Position numbers and translations under genes: made by a program. Below, one piece after another: positions 1 through 4,987 of a stretch of 6,522 bases of DNA. Position 1 is the stretch's first letter, and the number at the start of each line of letters is the position of its first letter. The notes under the pieces are model-generated. The model was not told the origin of the DNA and did not search any database. It saw nothing but the letters and a program-made list of their open reading frames with translations. Origin of the DNA: an uncultured Clostridium sp. (lineage in GTDB: Bacteria; Bacillota; Clostridia; TANB77; CAG-508). Location: the NCBI GenBank assembly GCA_950059165.1, contig CATLUC010000069.1, forward strand, positions 1 through 6,522, written 5' to 3'.

Positions 1-1
1 A

Positions 2-76
2 GTATTTGGAATTGCAGACCCAGAAAACATTGTTAGGGCTGTTAGGGGTGAGAAGATAGGTACAATTGTAAACTAA
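2..76 (+). CDS. pyrH: UMP kinase, C-terminal end (partial)
   Basis: Only the last 24 codons and the TAA stop are inside the window. The visible residues include PENIVRAVRGEKIGTIV, which matches the usual C-terminus of bacterial UMP kinase (a GxxIGTLV-type ending after a basic helix). The enzyme phosphorylates UMP to UDP in the cytoplasm, and it is usually hexameric and regulated by GTP and UTP. Position supports the call, because pyrH directly precedes frr in most Firmicutes. Its last codons and stop lie inside the left arm of the inverted repeat at 70-192, so that repeat either reached into the gene end or arose around it. The call rests on a short tail plus gene order. Confidence 0.85.
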   Translation, partial: VFGIADPENIVRAVRGEKIGTIVN

Positions 77-192
77 TGAAAATCAGCATCTTGCGCATTT
101 TCATAATTACTAAGAAACCTCGACGTACCAACGTACGCCATCGTCTTCTTAGTAATCACAAAAATGTGCAATATACTAATTTTGATTAGTTT
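70..192. repeat. Long imperfect inverted repeat (hairpin element) between pyrH and frr
   Basis: Arms of 47 bases at 70-116 and 146-192 are reverse complements at 38 of 47 positions, ending in a perfect 11-base block (ATTACTAAGAA at 106-116 against TTCTTAGTAAT at 146-156). The 29-base centre is much richer in G and C than the surroundings and holds its own hairpin: CGTAC at 124-128 pairs with GTACG at 133-137 around a CAAC loop, extended by CGA 121-123 with TCG 141-143 across a three-base bulge. The pyrH stop codon lies in the left arm. The compact, fully palindromic, non-coding design resembles REP- or MITE-like intergenic elements. It could also be a structured leader for frr or a processing site in the operon mRNA. 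It has no terminal T run, so it does not look like a terminator. Confidence 0.8.
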
Positions 193-207
193 AACAAAAA
201 TAAAGAA

Positions 208-231
208 GAAAATCAGCATCTTGCACATTTT
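208..231 (+). repeat. Solitary copy of the hairpin element's end
   Basis: These 24 bases match 78-101, the outer part of the hairpin's left arm, at 23 of 24 positions (core AATCAGCATCTTGC); the one difference is G95 against A225. The copy is in direct orientation, 130 bases downstream of the first, and ends 15 bases before the frr ribosome binding site. It has no partner arm, so it may be the remnant of a second element or a duplication product. It is closer to the left arm than the right arm is, which argues for recent copying or conversion between the two. Confidence 0.75.
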
Positions 232-260
232 AAAATAAGAATAAAAAAGGAGAGATTTTT

Positions 261-809
261 ATGGATTATACAAATATTAAAGAAAAAATGGAAAAAACAA
301 TAAGTGTTTATCAAGAAAAATTAGCAGAGGTACGAGCAGGGCGTGCAAACCCAGCCATTTTAAACAAAGTAAAAATAGATTATTATGGAACACCAACACC
401 AATAAGTCAAGTAGCAGGAATATCTGTACCAGAAGCAAGGCTAATTGTTATTCAACCTTGGGATGCAAGTGTTTTAAAAGAAATTGAAAAGGCAATTTTA
501 GCATCTGACATAGGAATTAATCCTAATAATGATGGAAAAGTAATAAGACTAGCCTTTCCTGAATTAAATGAAGAAAGAAGAAAAGAAATTGTAAAAGATG
601 TTCGCAAAATGGCAGAAGAAGCAAAAGTAGCAATTCGTTCTATTAGAAGAGATGGGATTGACACAGCTAAAGCTTCTCAAAAAGATGGAGAAATGACAGA
701 AGATGAACTAAAACAAGCAGAAAATGAAATTCAAAAAATTACAGATAAAAACATTGAAGAAATTGATAAAATACTAGAGGCAAAAGAAAAAGAAGTTATG
801 TCAGTTTAA
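261..809 (+). CDS. frr: Ribosome recycling factor
   Basis: This is the full-length factor that, with EF-G, splits the post-termination ribosome into subunits for reuse. The 182 residues match the family norm of about 185. Signatures visible in order are VRAGRANP (24-31), YYGTPTP (41-47), IQPWD (64-68), SDIGINPNNDGKVIRL (82-97) with ERR following, and the basic RSIRRD motif (126-131) in the ribosome-binding helical domain. The C-terminal third is charged and helical, as expected for the three-helix bundle. The ATG at 261 has a good ribosome binding site, AAGGAGAG at 247-254, six bases upstream. It is probably co-transcribed with pyrH despite the 184-base gap, which is filled by the hairpin element. 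Nothing in the protein is unusual. Confidence 0.97.
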   Translation: MDYTNIKEKMEKTISVYQEKLAEVRAGRANPAILNKVKIDYYGTPTPISQVAGISVPEARLIVIQPWDASVLKEIEKAILASDIGINPNNDGKVIRLAFPELNEERRKEIVKDVRKMAEEAKVAIRSIRRDGIDTAKASQKDGEMTEDELKQAENEIQKITDKNIEEIDKILEAKEKEVMSV

Positions 810-881
810 ATTTATATATTAGAAAGTCATACTGATTTTTCCAATACTAATTACAAATTATGAAACTATCAAGGAGGGCAA

Positions 882-1595
882 ATGGAATTTAATAAACAAA
901 ATATGCCAAGACATATTGGCATTATAATGGATGGAAACAGAAGATGGGCCAAAGAAAAAAATAAGCCAGTTAGTTTTGGACACAAAGAAGGAGCAAAAAC
1001 ACTTGAAAAAATAGTTAGATATGCTAATAAAATAGGACTAGAATACATAACAGTTTATGCATTTTCAACAGAAAATTGGAAAAGAGCAGAAGAAGAAGTA
1101 AAAACACTAATGATGTTATTGCAAAACTATCTAGAAGATTATTCTAAAAGAGCTGATACAGAAAATATCAAAGTCAAAATATTAGGAGATATTAGTGCAT
1201 TACCTGTAGGAATGCAAAAAAGCATACAAAATTGCATGGAAAGAACAAAGAATAATACAGGAATAACCTTTAATATTGCGTTAAATTATGGTGGTAGAGA
1301 TGAATTAATAAAAGCAACAAAAAAAATAGCTATGCAAGTAAAAAAAGGTGAAATGCAAATTGAAGATATAAATGAAGAAACAATTGCAAGCAACTTATAT
1401 ACAAAAGGAAATCCAGACCCAGACTTAATAGTAAGAACAAGTGGAGAAAAACGACTAAGTGGATTTTTAACATGGCAATCTGTTTATTCAGAAATATTAG
1501 TTATTGAAAAAAAATGGCCAGACTTTAGCGAAGAAGATTTAGACAATAGTATAATAGAATATCAAAAAAGAACTAGAAAATTTGGAGCTAACTAA
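882..1595 (+). CDS. uppS: Undecaprenyl diphosphate synthase (cis-prenyltransferase)
   Basis: This enzyme adds isopentenyl diphosphate units in cis to farnesyl diphosphate, giving the C55 carrier lipid used for peptidoglycan and other wall polymers. Its 237 residues are normal for the family. Motifs visible: HIGIIMDGNRRWAK (11-24) with the metal/diphosphate-binding Asp17, GHKEG (33-37), VYAFSTENWKR (58-68), NYGGRDEL (135-142), DPDLIVRTSGEKRLS (179-193) and WPDF near the end. The start at 882 is set by AAGGAGGG at 871-878; the in-frame Met at residue 8 would leave too short an N-terminus and has no such site. One oddity is GFLTWQS at 194-200, where family members usually read NFLLWQS. It is soluble or membrane-peripheral and works on the same envelope pathways as its neighbours cdsA and rseP. 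Confidence 0.96.
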   Translation: MEFNKQNMPRHIGIIMDGNRRWAKEKNKPVSFGHKEGAKTLEKIVRYANKIGLEYITVYAFSTENWKRAEEEVKTLMMLLQNYLEDYSKRADTENIKVKILGDISALPVGMQKSIQNCMERTKNNTGITFNIALNYGGRDELIKATKKIAMQVKKGEMQIEDINEETIASNLYTKGNPDPDLIVRTSGEKRLSGFLTWQSVYSEILVIEKKWPDFSEEDLDNSIIEYQKRTRKFGAN

Positions 1596-1660
1596 AAGGA
1601 CAATTTTGGCAGACAAATAAAAATGGAGCATATAAGAATAGGCAAAGGAGGAATTAATAA

Positions 1661-2464
1661 ATGGATATAAAAAGAATTACATCAGGATTATTAGGCTTTC
1701 CACTTGTACTAATAATTCTCTTATTAGGGAATAAAATAGTAGTAGATATTGCATTAGCAATAATTGCATTACTTGCCATGAGTGAATATTTTAATGCCAT
1801 AAAAAAAGTTGCAAAACCAGTAGAATGGTTAGGATATGTCAGTTGCTTTAGTATAGCATTTATTCACATTGTACCACAAGAATATTTAAATATGGTAGTA
1901 ACTCTAAGTGTGCCAACAATTTTAATAATCTTATTTGCACAAGTAATAGCAACGCAAATGAAAACAAGTTTCAAAGACATTGCATACACATTCCTCGGGA
2001 TATTTTATGTTGTATTTTTCATTATGTTTGTAGCATTTATAAATGGAATGCCAAATGGGAATATACTAATATGGTATGCACTTTTTGCAGCTTGGGGAAC
2101 AGATATATTTGCGTACTTTATTGGAAAATATATGGGAAAACACAAATTTAGCAAAGTAAGTCCTAAAAAATCAATAGAAGGTTGTATAGCAGGCACAATA
2201 GGAGCCATACTAATAATGCTAATCTATACATATATAATAAACAAATATTTAGGAATGAATTATTCATACCTATTTATAGCAGGAATAGGCTTAATACTAA
2301 GCTTAGTAGGTCAAATAGGAGACTTTTCAGCATCTAGCATAAAACGATTTGTAGACATCAAAGATTATAGTAATCTAATACCAGGACATGGAGGAATGTT
2401 AGACAGAATAGATAGCCTAATATTCTTATCACCATTTGCATATGCTCTATTTACTTTATTATGA
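1661..2464 (+). CDS. cdsA: Phosphatidate cytidylyltransferase (CDP-diglyceride synthase)
   Basis: This membrane enzyme makes CDP-diacylglycerol from CTP and phosphatidic acid, the branch point of phospholipid synthesis. The 267 residues contain about eight hydrophobic segments, for example around 10-22, 28-44, 56-72, 79-97, 107-127, 134-155, 174-193 and 203-219. Residues 225-251 fit the family signature at every position: SSIKR, four residues, KD, then PGHGGMLDRID, with the preceding GD at 220-221. The start has AAAGGAGG at 1644-1651, nine bases upstream. The gene follows uppS by 65 bases and ends in TGA, which also argues for the standard genetic code. In many Firmicutes dxr comes next; here rseP follows after 45 bases. 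Confidence 0.96.
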   Translation: MDIKRITSGLLGFPLVLIILLLGNKIVVDIALAIIALLAMSEYFNAIKKVAKPVEWLGYVSCFSIAFIHIVPQEYLNMVVTLSVPTILIILFAQVIATQMKTSFKDIAYTFLGIFYVVFFIMFVAFINGMPNGNILIWYALFAAWGTDIFAYFIGKYMGKHKFSKVSPKKSIEGCIAGTIGAILIMLIYTYIINKYLGMNYSYLFIAGIGLILSLVGQIGDFSASSIKRFVDIKDYSNLIPGHGGMLDRIDSLIFLSPFAYALFTLL

Positions 2465-2509
2465 TGTCGCAAAAGAAACGTCCCCAACACGACAAAGGGA
2501 GGAAAAGAA
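2465..2509 (+). other. Short cdsA-rseP spacer with a G/C-richer motif
   Basis: This 45-base spacer sits where dxr is commonly found in the pyrH-frr-uppS-cdsA-dxr-rseP order. TGTCG at 2465-2469 pairs with CGACA at 2490-2494 around a 20-base loop that contains AAAGAAACGTCCCC. The CGTCCCC run stands out against the AT-rich context and looks like intergenic repeat motifs I remember from Firmicutes, but I cannot confirm this. The 3' end supplies the rseP ribosome binding site. The hairpin is too weak to call a terminator. Confidence 0.4.
2494..2502 (+). promoter_or_regulatory. Ribosome binding site that fixes the TTG start of rseP
   Basis: AAAGGGAGG lies seven bases before TTG 2510-2512. No ATG or GTG is placed as well, and the first codons from this TTG give the hydrophobic N-terminal helix that must precede the HELGH zinc motif in this family. 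Confidence 0.8.
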
Positions 2510-3760
2510 TTGATTACAGTGTTAATTTCAGCAATTAAAATAATTGTTTTATTAGGTGTTCTAATTACGATACATGAATTAGGACATTTTATAGTTGCCA
2601 AACTTTGCAAAGTTAAAGTCAATGAATTTGCCATAGGTTTTGGACCAGCAATATGGCATAAGCAAGGCGAAGAAACAAAATATACATTAAGGCTAATTCC
2701 TTTAGGAGGTTATAATAGCATGGAAGGAGAGGACGAAGAATCAGATGACGAAAGGTCTTTTTCTAAAGCAAGTATTCCAAAAAGAATGGCTATTGTATTA
2801 GCAGGGGCAACAGTAAACATTATTTTTGCAATTGTAGTATATTTTATTTTAGTAGCATCTAATGGAACATATATTTCTAATGAAATAGAGGGTGTTTTAG
2901 ATGGATATGCAGCACAAAACATTGGGTTACAATCAGGAGATAAATTAATAGAGGGTAATGGAAAAACGATAAAAAGCAAAAAGGATTTAAATGAAATAGT
3001 TTCGAAATCACAAGGTAATATTATAAAAATGAAAATAGAAAGAAATGGAGAAATATTAGAATATGATGTTAAGCCAAGTCAAATTCAATCTAAAGTAACA
3101 GGAATTTATTTAGATGAAAAATGCAAAATAATAGCAGTAGAAAAGGGAAGTAGTTCAGAACGTCATGGAATACAAGCAAATGATATATTACTAAAAGTAA
3201 ATGGTGTAGAAATAAATGGTGATAGAAACATTGCACTGCAAGAAATCAATAAAGAAGGAATTAATGCAATGACGCTTACAATCAAAAGAGGAAATGGGGA
3301 AATAGTAATAGAGCTAACTCCAGATTATGTAACAAGTTATTATCTAGGTGTAAATTTAAAGCAAGCTCAAGATAATTTTGTAAATAGAGTTATTAACGGT
3401 GGAATGGAAACACAAAACTTTTTGATATCTATTGTAGATAATATTAAGCAATTATTTACAGGAAATGTTGGTATAGACCAAATGATGGGACCAGTAGGGA
3501 TTTCAGAGGTTGTAGCAAAAACAGATGGTTTAAGAGAATTTATTGAAATGATGGCATTAATTTCATTATCTTTGGGGGTGACAAATTTATTGCCAATACC
3601 AGCACTTGATGGTGGAAAGCTTCTAATTTTGTTTATAGAAGCTATAAGAAGGAAACCTATGAAACAGCAAACAGAGATGAATATACAGTTAATGGGATTT
3701 TCTATTTTAATTGCTTTAGCTTTATATGTAACATATAATGATGTCTTAAGGATATTCTAA
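2510..3760 (+). CDS. rseP: RseP/RasP-type site-2 zinc metalloprotease with two PDZ domains
   Basis: This is an intramembrane M50 protease, which cleaves anti-sigma factors or leftover signal peptides inside the membrane. The TTG start is chosen from its ribosome binding site and from the N-terminal helix (3-20). The zinc motif HELGH is at 22-26 inside that first membrane segment. Then come PLGGYNSMEGEDEESDD (64-80), a second membrane helix (about 93-116), two PDZ-like repeats (about 127-190 and 205-272, with LQSGDKLIEGNG and IQANDILLKVNG as matching core loops), the MGPVGI loop (326-331), the third zinc ligand in LPIPALDGGKLL (361-372, Asp367) and a last membrane helix (about 395-408). It has 416 residues, compared with about 420 for B. 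subtilis RasP (one PDZ) and 450 for E. coli RseP (two). It closes the operon; ispG and proS, often next, are absent. Confidence 0.94.
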   Translation: MITVLISAIKIIVLLGVLITIHELGHFIVAKLCKVKVNEFAIGFGPAIWHKQGEETKYTLRLIPLGGYNSMEGEDEESDDERSFSKASIPKRMAIVLAGATVNIIFAIVVYFILVASNGTYISNEIEGVLDGYAAQNIGLQSGDKLIEGNGKTIKSKKDLNEIVSKSQGNIIKMKIERNGEILEYDVKPSQIQSKVTGIYLDEKCKIIAVEKGSSSERHGIQANDILLKVNGVEINGDRNIALQEINKEGINAMTLTIKRGNGEIVIELTPDYVTSYYLGVNLKQAQDNFVNRVINGGMETQNFLISIVDNIKQLFTGNVGIDQMMGPVGISEVVAKTDGLREFIEMMALISLSLGVTNLLPIPALDGGKLLILFIEAIRRKPMKQQTEMNIQLMGFSILIALALYVTYNDVLRIF

Positions 3761-3803
3761 ATTTATTAGGTATGGTATTTATTAGAACAACAATAAATAA
3801 TAT

Positions 3804-3831
3804 AAACGGAAAACATTTTTGTTTTCCGTTT
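3804..3831 (+). terminator. Probable intrinsic terminator after rseP
   Basis: AAACGGAAAACA (3804-3815) pairs perfectly with TGTTTTCCGTTT (3820-3831) around a TTTT loop, and two further A-T pairs extend the stem. It starts 43 bases after the rseP stop, the expected place for an operon terminator. The T tract after the stem is weak on the + strand (TATTGTGCTATTT). On the - strand the stem is followed by a similar T-rich run, so it could serve both converging operons. Confidence 0.65.
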
Positions 3832-3867
3832 ATTGTGCTATTTGAAATTTAATTGCAAAACTAGTAG

Positions 3868-3950
3868 TAAAGCAAATAAAGTTCGAATATGCTTTATTTG
3901 GTGCCTTAGCAAAGGACGTATGCGAAAAATACCTTGCACAAAAGTACCTT
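3868..3950. other. Structured intergenic stretch, possible repeat or small RNA
   Basis: CAAATAAAG (3873-3881) pairs perfectly with CTTTATTTG (3892-3900) around a 10-base loop. The stem continues as TAAAGC (3868-3873) against GCCTTA (3903-3908) if three bases bulge. A second, looser pairing follows: GCAAAGGACGTA (3910-3921) can fold on TACCTTGC (3930-3937). There is no reading frame and no T run after the first stem. I cannot assign it to a known RNA family; it may be a lineage-specific intergenic repeat. Confidence 0.4.
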
Positions 3951-3982
3951 ATTATCCGTTTCAAAATTAGTTATAGCAATAG

Positions 3983-4017
3983 TTTCAGAAAAGTGTATAC
4001 CCACTTTTGAAATTTTT
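3983..4017 (+). terminator. Second terminator-like hairpin with T run
   Basis: TTTCA (3983-3987) and AAAGTG (3990-3995) pair with CACTTT (4002-4007) and TGAAA (4008-4012), leaving a two-base GA bulge and a TATACC loop. Five T residues follow at 4013-4017. The shape is that of an intrinsic terminator on the + strand, although the stem is poor in G-C pairs. It may back up the hairpin at 3804-3831 or end a short transcript from the structured stretch upstream. Confidence 0.5.
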
Positions 4018-4096
4018 CACCCTAACCGTTATTTTTAATTTAACATAACTTTTTATATTTGGCAATACTTTTTGAAAAGAAATTTAACATATATTA

Positions 4097-4435
4097 TTAT
4101 TTCCATATTCTGTCACAATTTTTTATTTCTTTTTCTTTAAATGCTTTAAAAATATCTACATTATTCATATTAGCTATACTAAGCAAATATATAAAACAAT
4201 CAGCTAATTCCTCTTCAACATTTGTATTGTATTCTTTTGCTATATCTAAATGTCCATTTGTATTTTTTCTTATTGCTTTAGCAAGTTCTCCTAATTCTTC
4301 TAAAAACAACATCATTTCTCTTTCAATCGTAACTCCATCAAATTTTCTAGCTTTTTTCATATCTTTTATGTATTTTTGAACTTCTGCAATAGAACTTTTT
4401 TCATTTAATAATTCTAATTTTTCCTTTAATTCCAT
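4097..4435 (-). CDS. MazG-like nucleotide pyrophosphohydrolase
   Basis: This is a short all-alpha NTP pyrophosphohydrolase of the MazG superfamily (112 residues, one domain). Such enzymes hydrolyse NTPs or dNTPs to the monophosphate and pyrophosphate, and often remove non-canonical nucleotides. The metal-binding pattern is clear: EELGE at 46-50 (EExxE), then EELAD at 75-79 (ExxD), and the closing KNCDRIW (105-111), which fits the KxNxxRxW tail of the family. Its start is six bases after TAGGAG, and that site overlaps the stop codon of the upstream Nudix gene, so translation is probably coupled. Pairing with a Nudix hydrolase suggests nucleotide clean-up. The exact substrate cannot be read from the sequence. 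Confidence 0.85.
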   Translation of the reverse strand: MELKEKLELLNEKSSIAEVQKYIKDMKKARKFDGVTIEREMMLFLEELGELAKAIRKNTNGHLDIAKEYNTNVEEELADCFIYLLSIANMNNVDIFKAFKEKEIKNCDRIWK

Positions 4436-4441
4436 ATCTAA

Positions 4442-4447
4442 CTCCTA
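4442..4447 (-). promoter_or_regulatory. MazG ribosome binding site overlapping the Nudix stop codon
   Basis: On the - strand TAGGAG is followed after six bases by the MazG ATG (4435). Its first three bases are the TAG stop of the Nudix gene, so ribosomes ending Nudix translation are placed right at the next start. Confidence 0.8.
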
Positions 4448-4951
4448 CAATTGTATTTCTTCTTTAAGAAATTTACTAACAAATTCCCATCTATGTTTTA
4501 TAAACTTACCACTATTTACTAAATCGTTAATTTCTGTCCAAGTTGCCCATTTTACATCTGAAACTTCATCTTCTTGAAATTTCATTTTATATATATCATA
4601 ATCACATCTTAAAATATATGTGTCAATCCAAACATTTCCTGTTTTAAACTTTGTAATCAATTTTAAATTATCAGCATTAATATCAATATTTAATTCTTCT
4701 TTTGCTTCTCTAACAATAGTATTTATCGACTTTTCTCCTAATATAACAGAACCACCAGTCATAGCCCATACATTAGGTTCTAGCTTTTTTTGTTTTGCTC
4801 TTTTTTGAATTAGTATCTTATTATCACTATTTATTATCCATACATCTGCTCCTAAATGATATAAACCTCTATCAAAAACTTTTTGATCATATTTTTTCAT
4901 TATTTCGCCTGTTGGATTTCCATTGTCATCTAGTACTTCCCATAGTTCCAT
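4445..4951 (-). CDS. Nudix hydrolase, IDI/YfcD-like
   Basis: The 168-residue protein starts MELWEVLDDNGNPTGE, the typical opening of the isopentenyl-diphosphate-isomerase-like Nudix group (YfcD type). It probably cleaves a nucleoside diphosphate derivative; the substrate is unknown. The Nudix box runs from Gly67 to Ile89: G67, five residues, E73, seven residues, REA (81-83), K, E85-E86, L, N88, I89. All the metal-binding glutamates are present; the usual glycine before the last residue is Asn88. The start at 4951 is chosen because GGAGG (4962-4966) precedes it by 10 bases and family members begin with this MELW-type opening. The same frame remains open upstream to about 5107 and there encodes the displaced C-terminal tail of DinD, so a longer 220-residue gene model is probably wrong, or reflects a fusion. 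Confidence 0.88.
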   Translation of the reverse strand: MELWEVLDDNGNPTGEIMKKYDQKVFDRGLYHLGADVWIINSDNKILIQKRAKQKKLEPNVWAMTGGSVILGEKSINTIVREAKEELNIDINADNLKLITKFKTGNVWIDTYILRCDYDIYKMKFQEDEVSDVKWATWTEINDLVNSGKFIKHRWEFVSKFLKEEIQL

Positions 4952-4961
4952 AGCATTATTG

Positions 4962-4967
4962 CCTCCA
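4962..4967 (-). promoter_or_regulatory. Ribosome binding site for the internal Nudix start
   Basis: TGGAGG on the - strand lies 10 bases before ATG 4951. It is the only good site near a possible start in this frame; the TTG at 5107 and the ATG at 4981 have nothing comparable. This supports a separate Nudix protein rather than one beginning inside the dinD tail. Confidence 0.65.
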
Positions 4968-4987
4968 TTTATATTTTTCATTTCAAC

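Larger units (their letters stand above)
3761..4096. other. Gene-free convergent intergenic region
   Basis: This 336-base stretch separates the + strand operon ending at 3760 from the - strand cluster ending at 4097. I find no convincing gene in any frame. It holds two terminator-like hairpins (3804-3831 and 3983-4017) and a structured stretch at about 3868-3950, listed separately. The remainder (about 4018-4096) is plain AT-rich sequence with no clear terminator for the - strand mazG gene; that job may fall to the hairpins further on. Confidence 0.7.

Noticed and set aside
78..231. Direct repeats at 78-101 and 208-231 as a possible CRISPR remnant
   Set aside because: There are only two copies 130 bases apart, the gap is a palindrome rather than a spacer, and no cas gene is present.
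829..853. Possible degenerate copy of the hairpin repeat between frr and uppS
   Set aside because: ATACTGATTTT (829-839) resembles the reverse of the repeat start and ATACTAAT recurs at 845-852, but the matches are about 10 bases in AT-rich sequence and no arm structure exists.
3920..3970. 16-codon frame starting ATG CGA AAA in the convergent intergenic region
   Set aside because: An AAAGGA lies upstream but only about three bases from the ATG, too close for initiation. The peptide has no recognisable features and overlaps the structured stretch.
4059..4379. Open frame on the + strand opposite mazG
   Set aside because: It is the reverse shadow of a gene with clear MazG motifs, is rich in Phe/Ser/Ile as such shadows are, and has no ribosome binding site. 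The open frames opposite frr, cdsA, rseP, Nudix and dinD were rejected for the same reasons.
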